Assembly (NCBI GenBank): GCA_030680655.1
Contig: JAUXUZ010000425.1
Span: 1 to 6,039 of the forward strand
DNA length: 6,039 nt
Source of the DNA: Phycisphaerales bacterium
GTDB taxonomy: Bacteria > Planctomycetota > Phycisphaerae > Phycisphaerales > UBA1924
Reading direction: 5' to 3'
Below, piece by piece: positions 1 through 5,624 of the stretch (position 1 is the stretch's first letter; each line of letters opens with the position of its first letter). Made by a program: the position numbers and the translations under genes. The notes beneath the pieces are model-generated. The model ran no database searches. It was not told where the DNA came from and was given only the letters and a program-made list of their open reading frames with translations.

Positions 1-113
1 GCGGCGGCATCGGCGGCATGCTCCAAGGCATGGGCGGCCTCCCCGGCATGCCCCGCATCAAGGGCAGCACCGCCATGTCCAGCCCCAAGAGCAAGTTCAA
101 GAAGCGGAAGTAA
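1..113 (+). CDS. ffh: C-terminal tail of signal recognition particle protein Ffh (partial)
   Basis: The third forward frame is open from the window edge to a TAA at 111-113 and gives 36 residues, starting GGIGGMLQGMGGLPGMPRIK and ending SPKSKFKKRK. A glycine- and methionine-rich stretch followed by a short basic end is typical of the tail after the M domain of Ffh. Ffh is the SRP GTPase that binds 4.5S RNA and directs nascent membrane proteins to FtsY and the translocon. The NG GTPase domain and the M-domain helices that would prove this lie outside the window, so the call rests on tail composition alone. Another Gly/Met-rich protein with a basic end is the alternative. The gene ends only 7 bp before the left arm of the inverted-repeat insert, so the insert sits in its immediate 3' flank and may carry or replace its terminator. 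Confidence 0.6.
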   Translation, partial: GGIGGMLQGMGGLPGMPRIKGSTAMSSPKSKFKKRK

Positions 114-120
114 GACAGAG

Positions 121-156
121 AAGGCAAGCCACGGATGAACACGGATAGACACGGAT
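121..156 (+). repeat. Left arm of inverted repeat (three ACGGAT units)
   Basis: This 36-bp arm contains ACGGAT at 131, 141 and 151, exactly one unit per 10 bp, after an 11-bp lead beginning AAGGCAAGCC. It matches the reverse complement of 561-596 at all but one position (A at 147 against C, read on the other strand, at 570). It lies 15 bp beyond the stop codon of the GxxExxY gene and 7 bp after the ffh-like stop. A transcript across both arms could fold them into a long stem. Confidence 0.9.
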
Positions 157-171
157 AGGAAAGGGACTCGA

Positions 172-582
172 TCAGGGCTTGAAACCTGTTTTTCTATCGT
201 TGGTGAAGATCAGCCTCTTGAACTCTGCCCTTGTGCCAAAGTTGCACAGCAGGCCAACCTCAATCTCCGTCGCGCGAAGCTGATTGAGAACCTGGGCCTC
301 ATGGCTACGGTCCAGGTGCGCTGTGGACTTGAGTTTCAACATCACGCAGCCGTTGATCAGCATGTCCGCGATGAACTCCCCGGCGGACTGCCCCCGCAAC
401 ATGACCCGCAGCTTAACCTGTCGCTGCACGGCCATCCCCTCTTGAATCAGCGCAATCTCCATCGCGCGCTCGTACACCGATTCGAGGAACCCGTGTCCGA
501 GCTCGTTGTACACGTCGTAGAAGACCTTGATGATCCTCTCCGTCTGCTCTTCATGTCTTAATCCGTGTCGATCCGTGTTCAT
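172..582 (-). CDS. GxxExxY family protein (PD-(D/E)XK nuclease-like), probably catalytically altered
   Basis: The protein matches the GxxExxY family, a compact PD-(D/E)XK nuclease-like fold of about 120-140 residues whose biological role is not established. From the ATG at 582 it has 136 residues. The signature GFLESVY is at residues 31-37, the family's RQ at 54-55, the acidic residue of 'FIAD' at 73, 'HEAQVLN' at 94-100 and 'VGLLCNFG' at 109-116. The usual motif VIVELK reads VMLKLK here, so the catalytic Glu is replaced by Lys at residue 83 while the following Lys at 85 is kept. Family members often read 'LNYLRAT', which is 'LNQLRAT' here. The frame stays open up to an ATG at 606. I prefer 582 because MNTDRHG resembles the usual family start, with AGGAAAGG lying upstream as a weak ribosome site. 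The first codons are encoded by the right repeat arm. The frame is intact, but activity is doubtful. Confidence 0.82.
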   Translation of the reverse strand: MNTDRHGLRHEEQTERIIKVFYDVYNELGHGFLESVYERAMEIALIQEGMAVQRQVKLRVMLRGQSAGEFIADMLINGCVMLKLKSTAHLDRSHEAQVLNQLRATEIEVGLLCNFGTRAEFKRLIFTNDRKTGFKP

Positions 583-596
583 CCGTGGCTTGCCTT
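561..596 (-). repeat. Right arm of inverted repeat, overlapping the GxxExxY start
   Basis: ATCCGT occurs at 561, 571 and 581, again in a strict 10-bp register, and the arm ends in GGCTTGCCTT. Read on the minus strand it is the partner of 121-156 with a single mismatch. The arm does several jobs at once: it encodes the N-terminus of the GxxExxY protein (ATG at 582), contains the DNA just upstream of that start, and ends 39 bp before the polX start codon on the other strand. Confidence 0.9.
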
Positions 597-635
597 TCCT
601 CTGCATCGTACCAGACGATCGTGCAACAATGGCCC

Positions 636-2459
636 ATGACCAACGCCGACTTTGTTGCCGCCCTCGAGACCATGGCCCGGTACATGGAGCTGCTGGGCGC
701 CGACACGTTTCGCATCATCGCTCACACCAAGGTCGCGCGCGCGATCGAGGGCATGAGCGACGACCTCGTCGCCGTCGCCCGGTCCGAGGGCGCGCACAAG
801 AAGCTCGTCGCCATCCCCGGCATCGGCCCCAAGATCGCCGACAAGCTCATCGAACTCGCCACCACCGGCAAGGTCGCCGAGCTCGACGAGCTGGCGGCGC
901 AGGTGCCCGCCGGGCTCATCCCCCTGCTGCAGCTGCAGGGCGTCGGGCCCAAGAGCGTGCACCTGTGGTGGAAGCAGGCCGGCGTGACCGACCTCGCGTC
1001 GCTCAAGACAGCCATCGACTCGGGAGCGCTCGCGCAGCTGCCGCGCCACAGCCAGAAGACCATCGACAAGCTCAAGGTCGCCGTCGAGATGCTCGCGCAG
1101 GGTGAGTCACGCATGCGCCTGGGCGAGGCCCGCGACCTGGCCGACCGCGTGATCGCCCTGCTCCGCAAGGGCAAGCAGGTGCAGCAGATCGAGGCCGCCG
1201 GCTCCATGCGCCGCGCCCGCGACACCGTCGGCGATATCGACATCCTCGTCGCGACCACCGACGCGGCGAAGACCGTCAAGGCGTTCACCACGCTGCCGAT
1301 GGTCGCGTCGGTCCTCGCCGCCGGTGAAACGCGCGCCTCGGTGCGGATGGCCAAGACCGGCGGTTCACGCTGGGAGCAGGCCGAAGCCGTCGATGACGAG
1401 CACACGCCGACGCCGACGGGGCCGACGGTGCAGGTCGATCTGCGCGTTGTCCCCGCCGAGCACTTCGGCTCAGCCCTGCTCTATTTCACCGGCAGCAAAG
1501 ACCACAACATCCACCTCCGCCAGCGCGCCCTCGACATGGGCCTCACCGTCAACGACTACGGCGTCTACACCAACGACAAGAACGACGACACCCCCCCGCA
1601 CAAGCGCGGCGCCAAGCCGCTCGCTTCAAAGACCGAGCCCGAGATCTACAAGGTCCTCAAGCTCCCCTTCATCCCGCCCGAGATCCGTGAAGACCGCGGC
1701 GAGTTCGAGCAGACCGAGACCCCGCGCCTGATCGAAGTCGACGACATCAAGGCCGAGCTCCACGCCCACACCAAGGCGTCAGACGGCGGCCTGACGATCC
1801 TCGAACTCGCCCAGGCCGCCAAGGACCGCGGCTTCCACACCATCGCCGTCACCGACCACAGCCAGAGCCAGTTCCAGGCCCGCGGCCTCAAGCCCGACCG
1901 CCTCCGCGAGCACATCAAGGCCATCCGCGAGGCTCAGGAGCAGATCAAGGGCATCACGCTGCTGTGCGGCAGCGAGGTCGACATCCTCGCCGACGGCTCG
2001 CTCGACTACGACGATGACCTGCTCGCCGAGCTCGACGTCGTTGTCGCCTCGCCCCACAACAACCTCACCCAGAACGCGGCAGAGGCCACCGAGCGCCTGA
2101 TCAAAGCCGCCGCCCACCCGCTGGTGCACATCATCGGCCACCCCACCGGCAGGCTGGTGCTGCGGCGCAAGGGGCTCGAGCCGGACATGAACGCGGTGAT
2201 CGCCGCCGCCAAGGCGCACGGCACAGCGCTTGAGATCAACGCCCACTGGATGCGCCTGGACCTGCGCGACACGCACGTGCGTGCCGCTGTTGACGCCGGC
2301 TGCACCATCGCCATCAACTGCGACGTCCACGCCGAGGGCGACTTCGACAACCTCCGCTTCGGCGTGGGCACCGGCCGCCGCGGCTGGCTGACGCCCGACC
2401 AGTGCGTCAACGCGTGGACAGCGAAGAAGCTCCACGCGTGGTTGAAGAAGAAGCGTTAA
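636..2459 (+). CDS. polX: DNA polymerase X family with PHP nuclease domain (PolX)
   Basis: This encodes a 607-residue bacterial PolX, a gap-filling repair polymerase with 3'-5' exonuclease and AP-endonuclease activities in the characterised family. Helix-hairpin-helix motifs lie at residues 60-71 (IPGIGPKIADKL) and about 100-112. The palm motif 'GSMRRARDTVGDIDILVAT' is at 189-207 with metal-binding Asp200 and Asp202. The third Asp is at 268 in VQVDLR, followed by GSALLYFTGSKDHN at 278-291. The PHP domain begins at about 373: HAHT (His376, His378), Asp383, TDH (407-408), GSE (Glu447), SPH (His484), GHP (His502) and CDVH (Asp563, His565), so the metal-site set is complete. Length slightly exceeds the usual 570-580 because of an extra loop at about 239-264. 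The start at 636 (MTNADF) matches family N-termini. The open frame back to 585 runs into repeat DNA and is unlikely to be translated. No clear Shine-Dalgarno precedes it. Confidence 0.95.
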   Translation: MTNADFVAALETMARYMELLGADTFRIIAHTKVARAIEGMSDDLVAVARSEGAHKKLVAIPGIGPKIADKLIELATTGKVAELDELAAQVPAGLIPLLQLQGVGPKSVHLWWKQAGVTDLASLKTAIDSGALAQLPRHSQKTIDKLKVAVEMLAQGESRMRLGEARDLADRVIALLRKGKQVQQIEAAGSMRRARDTVGDIDILVATTDAAKTVKAFTTLPMVASVLAAGETRASVRMAKTGGSRWEQAEAVDDEHTPTPTGPTVQVDLRVVPAEHFGSALLYFTGSKDHNIHLRQRALDMGLTVNDYGVYTNDKNDDTPPHKRGAKPLASKTEPEIYKVLKLPFIPPEIREDRGEFEQTETPRLIEVDDIKAELHAHTKASDGGLTILELAQAAKDRGFHTIAVTDHSQSQFQARGLKPDRLREHIKAIREAQEQIKGITLLCGSEVDILADGSLDYDDDLLAELDVVVASPHNNLTQNAAEATERLIKAAAHPLVHIIGHPTGRLVLRRKGLEPDMNAVIAAAKAHGTALEINAHWMRLDLRDTHVRAAVDAGCTIAINCDVHAEGDFDNLRFGVGTGRRGWLTPDQCVNAWTAKKLHAWLKKKR

Positions 2460-2612
2460 GCGGAGCAGCCCCGCACATTCGCCGCCGCACGAACGAAGGA
2501 ACAGCGAGCGCCGCGAGATCGATGGAGATGGCGGTGGACCGATCAAGGGCAAGGCGCTGCCAAGGCCAGAGCAACCACGCCAAGTCGCAGCCCGCAGATG
2601 AATGTGGGGTAC

Positions 2613-2646
2613 CGCAGACTCCTCCGGCCTTGCGGAGGAGTCTGCG
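2613..2646. terminator. Perfect 14-bp hairpin between convergent polX and oppB
   Basis: Bases 2613-2626 (CGCAGACTCCTCCG) are fully complementary to 2633-2646 around a 6-base loop (GCCTTG). The hairpin lies 26 bp beyond the oppB stop on the minus strand and 153 bp beyond the polX stop on the plus strand. That position suggests transcription termination, closest to oppB, or 3'-end protection. Neither side has a T tract, so it is not a classical intrinsic terminator, although U-less hairpins are often seen at gene ends in GC-rich genomes. The rest of the 2460-2671 gap shows no gene and no other clear signal. Confidence 0.55.
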
Positions 2647-2671
2647 CCATGCGCCAAACTCCTCCCAGAAG

Positions 2672-3676
2672 TTACTCAATCCGCGGGTCCACCCACCGGT
2701 ACAGCACATCCACCGCGAGGTTGAACATCACCAGCATGGTGCTGAACACCAGCACCACGCCGATGATCATGAACAGGTCCTTGTTCAGCACGGCGTTGAC
2801 AAAGTGCTGCCCGATCCCCGGCACGCTGAACACCCGCTCCACCACGAACGACCCCGTCATCGCCATCGCCGTCGCCGGCCCCAGGTAGCTCAGCACCGGC
2901 AGGAAGGCGTTCTTGAGCGCGTGCTTGAGCACCACGCTGCGCTCGCTCACACCCTTCGCCCGCGCGGTGCGGATGTAGTCGCTCCTCAGCACCTCGATCA
3001 TCCCCATCCGCGTCAGCCGCGCGATGTACGCCGCAAACGGCAGGCTCAGCGTAAAGCTCGGCAGGATCAACGCCCGCAGCGTGCCCCACTCCGCAACCGG
3101 CAGCCACCCCAGCCACACGCTGAAGATCAGCAGCAGCACCGTGCCGGTCACAAAGCTCGGCAGGCTCACCCCAACCAGCGCCACCAGCAGCGTGCCGAAG
3201 TCGGCCACCGAGTTCGGCCTCACCGCGCCCACCACCCCGGCCCCTACGCCGATCACGATCGCGATCAGCATCGCCGCCCCGCCGATGGTCACGCTCACCG
3301 GCAGCGAGCCCGCCAGCACCTCGTTCACGCGCCAGTCCTCGTACTGCAGGCTCGGTCCAAGGTCAAACACCCGCCGCACCGGCGGCGCAACGCCCAGCCC
3401 TTCCGCCTTCGACGCCTCCGCCGCCGCCTTGCCGCTCAGCCCGTCGCGCACCCACTTCACCCCGCTGGCGTTCTCCATGTACGACCAGTAGAACCCCCAG
3501 AACGAGTCCAGCTTGTACCGCGCCTTCATCGCGGCCTCAACCTCCGGCGCCGGCCGCCGCTCGCCCCGCTCAAGCGGGTTCCCCGGCACCGCCCACGCGA
3601 GCGTCAGCGTCAGCGTGTAGATCACCAGCAGAATCAGCGGCAGTTGCAGCAGCCGGCGCACGATGACGCGCATCAT
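2672..3676 (-). CDS. oppB: Oligopeptide/dipeptide ABC transporter permease, OppB type
   Basis: The protein has 334 residues and aligns along its whole length with OppB/DppB permeases, which form half of the inner-membrane channel for peptide import. Hydrophobic segments lie at about 9-30, 127-152, 160-190, 200-218, 260-280 and 300-325. The EAA loop that contacts the ATPase is at about 229-260 and reads like E. coli OppB (SDYIRTARAKGVSERS, then HALKNAFLPVLSYLGPA). 'VERVFSVPGIGQHFVNAVLNKD' and the end 'DVLYRWVDPRIE' are also diagnostic. Compared with E. coli OppB (306 residues), the periplasmic loop after the first membrane segment is about 30 residues longer (about 70-104). The start at 3676 overlaps the oppA stop as ATGA, and AGGAGG sits 7 bp upstream. 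A second ATG follows directly at 3673. It is the last gene of its strand block, and no oppC follows. Confidence 0.94.
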   Translation of the reverse strand: MMRVIVRRLLQLPLILLVIYTLTLTLAWAVPGNPLERGERRPAPEVEAAMKARYKLDSFWGFYWSYMENASGVKWVRDGLSGKAAAEASKAEGLGVAPPVRRVFDLGPSLQYEDWRVNEVLAGSLPVSVTIGGAAMLIAIVIGVGAGVVGAVRPNSVADFGTLLVALVGVSLPSFVTGTVLLLIFSVWLGWLPVAEWGTLRALILPSFTLSLPFAAYIARLTRMGMIEVLRSDYIRTARAKGVSERSVVLKHALKNAFLPVLSYLGPATAMAMTGSFVVERVFSVPGIGQHFVNAVLNKDLFMIIGVVLVFSTMLVMFNLAVDVLYRWVDPRIE

Positions 3677-5556
3677 GGTCGCGCCTCCTGCGTCCGCTTC
3701 ATCTCACGGAAAACCTCCGGCCCCTTCCCGTCGCCGATCACATCGAGCATGAACAGCTGCTGCTTGTGCCGCGGGTGCGGCGAGACGCCCGTCAGCTTCT
3801 GCGGGTCGAACATGTAGATCTCCACGTACTGGTAGACCGGCACCAGCGGCGAGTCCTCCAGCAGCAGCTCCTCCGCCCGCCGCAGTATGTCCAGCCGCCT
3901 GGCCGGGTCGGCCTCCGCGCCGGCCGCGTCGAGCAGCGCATCGAACGCCGGGCTGTTGTACGCGCGGTCGTTGTTCCCGTCGCCCGAGCGGCTGATCTCC
4001 AGGAACGTCAGCGGGTCGCCGTAGTCGCCGAACCACGACCCGCGCGACACGATAAAGTCGTGCTTCTTCAGGTCCTCGCGCACGATCTTGATCTCCTTCT
4101 GCTTCAGCACCACGCTCACACCGAGCTGCCCCTCCCAGTCCTTCTTCACCGCCTCGGCGATGATGTCGTGCCCCATGTCGCGGTTGAACAGGATCTCCAC
4201 CGTGATAAACCCCTTGCCCCCGGGGTACCCCGCCTCCGCCAGCAGCTTGCGCGCACCCTCCGGGTCGTGCGGCACGCCAGCGGGTGACGTGTACCCGTCG
4301 ATCGACCCGCGCGGCACCAGCACACCGCTGGGCACCTCACCGCACCGGCGCACGTTGTCGGCGATGTTCGACCGGTCCACCGCCATGCTGAACGCCCGCC
4401 GCACCCGCGGATCAAAGAACGGGTTGTCGCGCCCGTCTGGCAGCTTCGGCAGGCAGTTGAAGTTGTAGAAGTAGGTTCCAAACGCCGGCAGCGGGTGCAC
4501 GTGCAGCCGCTTGTCGGGCGGCAGCCGCCGCGTGATCGTGATCGGGTCAACCCCGTCCTTCACCATCGCCGCGACCGCGTCGGCGTGCTCCGCCAGGCAC
4601 GCGCGGTACTGCTGCACCATCTCGGCCCGGTAGTCGGCCAGCAAGTCGGTGTTGAAGTCCACCGCGCCGGTCTGGTACGCCACCACCGCCGCGTTCCGGT
4701 CGTCCACCACCGCGATCGCTAGCGAGTCGGTCCCCACCTTGTCCCGGTTCCAGTAGTGCTCGCTCTTTTCCATGCGCATCTCGCGCTTGAACTTCCAGTC
4801 CACCAGCTTGAACGGACCGTTGGTGATCAGCAGTGGGGGGCGCGTCCAGTCCGAACGCGCATCCACGCGCCCCGTCACCGGGTTCAGGCTCTGGTACGCG
4901 TCCACCAGCGGCCGGTAGATCGGGTAGAACGGCTCGAACGCGCACAGGTCGAGCCAGTACGGCACCGGCCGCTCGAGCTCCATCACCAGCGTCCGGTCGT
5001 CCACAGCCTTCATCTGCACAAGCTCAGCGAAGCGCCGCTGCGTCTCCTCCCACAGCGCCGCCGCCTCCTGCGGCCGGGCCTTCCCGCCCCCATCCTTCGC
5101 GAACGCCTCCAGCTTCGCCGTCCGCCAGTCCGTAAACGCCCGCGCCCCCTTGATCAGTTGCAACTGCCCCTGGTAGTCGCTGGGCGTGTCTGGCAGCAGC
5201 CCGCGCTGCCACGAGAAGACAAAGTCACCGGCCGTCACCGGAGCGCCGTTGCTCCACGCAGAGTCCGCCCGGATGTGGAACGTCCACGTCTTGCCGTCGG
5301 CGGCGACTTCCCACCGCTCGGCCATCCCGGGGATCTTTCCAAACGCGGGGTCGAACACGTCGTTGCGGACCAGCCCCTCCCACAGCGAGCTCACGATCCG
5401 GTTGTCCTGCTGCCAGCTCACCCGCGTCACGTCCAGCGTGCTCGCGTCACCGCCGTTGAGCACGACCACATCGGCACGCTTCCGCGGCTTGTCAACCGCC
5501 AGCACACCAAGCACAATCGCCAGCAGCACCGCCAGCGGCATCAGCAGCTTCCACAT
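3673..5556 (-). CDS. oppA: Peptide ABC transporter substrate-binding protein, OppA type
   Basis: This is a 627-residue extracytoplasmic solute-binding protein of family 5 (SBP_bac_5), which captures peptides and delivers them to the OppBC channel. A hydrophobic segment at residues 4-21 is the export signal or anchor. 'WTFHIRADSAWSNGAPVTAGDFVFSWQR' at 91-118 is the family hallmark. 'TNGPFKLVDWK' is at 245-255, 'VRRAFSMAVDRSNIADNV' at 385-402, 'GDYGDPLTFLEI' at 510-521 and 'LVPVYQYVEIYMFDP' at 571-585. There is no lipobox cysteine, unlike many Gram-positive relatives. The protein is longer than the usual 540 or so residues because of extra segments at about 138-183 and 308-345. The stop overlaps the oppB start by 4 bp, which implies translational coupling. 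No strong ribosome site is seen before the ATG at 5556. The ligand could be peptides or another oligomeric solute, since the family is broad. Confidence 0.93.
   Translation of the reverse strand: MWKLLMPLAVLLAIVLGVLAVDKPRKRADVVVLNGGDASTLDVTRVSWQQDNRIVSSLWEGLVRNDVFDPAFGKIPGMAERWEVAADGKTWTFHIRADSAWSNGAPVTAGDFVFSWQRGLLPDTPSDYQGQLQLIKGARAFTDWRTAKLEAFAKDGGGKARPQEAAALWEETQRRFAELVQMKAVDDRTLVMELERPVPYWLDLCAFEPFYPIYRPLVDAYQSLNPVTGRVDARSDWTRPPLLITNGPFKLVDWKFKREMRMEKSEHYWNRDKVGTDSLAIAVVDDRNAAVVAYQTGAVDFNTDLLADYRAEMVQQYRACLAEHADAVAAMVKDGVDPITITRRLPPDKRLHVHPLPAFGTYFYNFNCLPKLPDGRDNPFFDPRVRRAFSMAVDRSNIADNVRRCGEVPSGVLVPRGSIDGYTSPAGVPHDPEGARKLLAEAGYPGGKGFITVEILFNRDMGHDIIAEAVKKDWEGQLGVSVVLKQKEIKIVREDLKKHDFIVSRGSWFGDYGDPLTFLEISRSGDGNNDRAYNSPAFDALLDAAGAEADPARRLDILRRAEELLLEDSPLVPVYQYVEIYMFDPQKLTGVSPHPRHKQQLFMLDVIGDGKGPEVFREMKRTQEARP
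3684..3689 (-). promoter_or_regulatory. Shine-Dalgarno for oppB inside the oppA 3' end
   Basis: Read on the minus strand this is AGGAGG, 7 bases before the ATG at 3676. It lies within the last codons of oppA and supports 3676 as the oppB start. Because the two genes also overlap as ATGA, oppB can be translated both by its own initiation and by ribosomes finishing oppA. Confidence 0.8.
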
Positions 5557-5624
5557 GCGGCATCATAACTGCGCCACCGCCCCTCACGCGCCTTGGCCCT
5601 GGGGGCCCCGCGCAGGGCTACGGA

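Larger units (their letters stand above)
116..603. mobile_element. Putative small mobile cassette: GxxExxY gene between inverted repeats
   Basis: Two near-identical arms in opposite orientation (121-156 and 561-596, 35 of 36 positions identical) enclose 404 bp that is almost filled by one minus-strand gene. The symmetry extends outward to CAGAG (116-120) and CTCTG (599-603) if a 2-bp insertion on the right is allowed. There is no transposase or integrase, and I see no convincing direct target duplication outside the arms. From memory, GxxExxY proteins of diverse bacteria often begin with residues like MNTDEHG, which is what ACGGAT-type repeat DNA encodes, so repeat and gene seem to travel together. 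The mobile status is inferred from symmetry and from placement between two unrelated housekeeping genes. Alternatives are a fixed regulatory inverted repeat or a decayed remnant. Confidence 0.5.

Noticed and set aside
121..596. Repeats considered as a CRISPR array
   Set aside because: The units are 10 bp apart with no spacers, lie in two inverted blocks, and have no cas genes nearby.
583..606. Start of the GxxExxY gene at ATG 606
   Set aside because: Possible, but the extra residues MQRKGKPR only translate the repeat arm and its flank. The MNTDRHG start at 582 is the more usual family beginning.
111..610. Target-site duplication around the cassette
   Set aside because: Flanking bases outside the arms give no direct repeat. 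The only similarity, CAGAG and CTCTG, is inverted and extends the arms instead.
585..635. Extended N-terminus of polX beginning at ATG 585
   Set aside because: The added 17 residues (starting MACLSSASYQ) have no counterpart in PolX proteins and are partly encoded by the insert's repeat arm. Family similarity begins at MTNADF (636).
2637..2651. GGAGGAG followed by an ATG at 2649, resembling a translation start
   Set aside because: The GGAGGAG is one arm of the perfect hairpin, and the frame that follows runs antisense through oppB with no family support.
1779..2657. Minus-strand open frame of 292 codons opposite polX
   Set aside because: It lies over the conserved PHP domain of polX and has no family features. 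High GC makes long antisense frames common.
2402..3817. Long plus-strand open frame opposite oppB
   Set aside because: Its product is low-complexity, rich in His, Arg, Pro and Gln, as expected from the antisense of GC-rich coding DNA. The minus strand encodes a clear OppB.
4756..5568. Plus-strand open frame of 270 codons opposite oppA
   Set aside because: Compositionally biased antisense shadow of a well-supported OppA gene, with no recognisable domain.
5596..5618. Small GC hairpin (GCCCTG / CAGGGC) between DUF1444 and oppA
   Set aside because: Only 6 bp with an 11-base loop and no T tract. Such a stem is expected by chance in GC-rich DNA.
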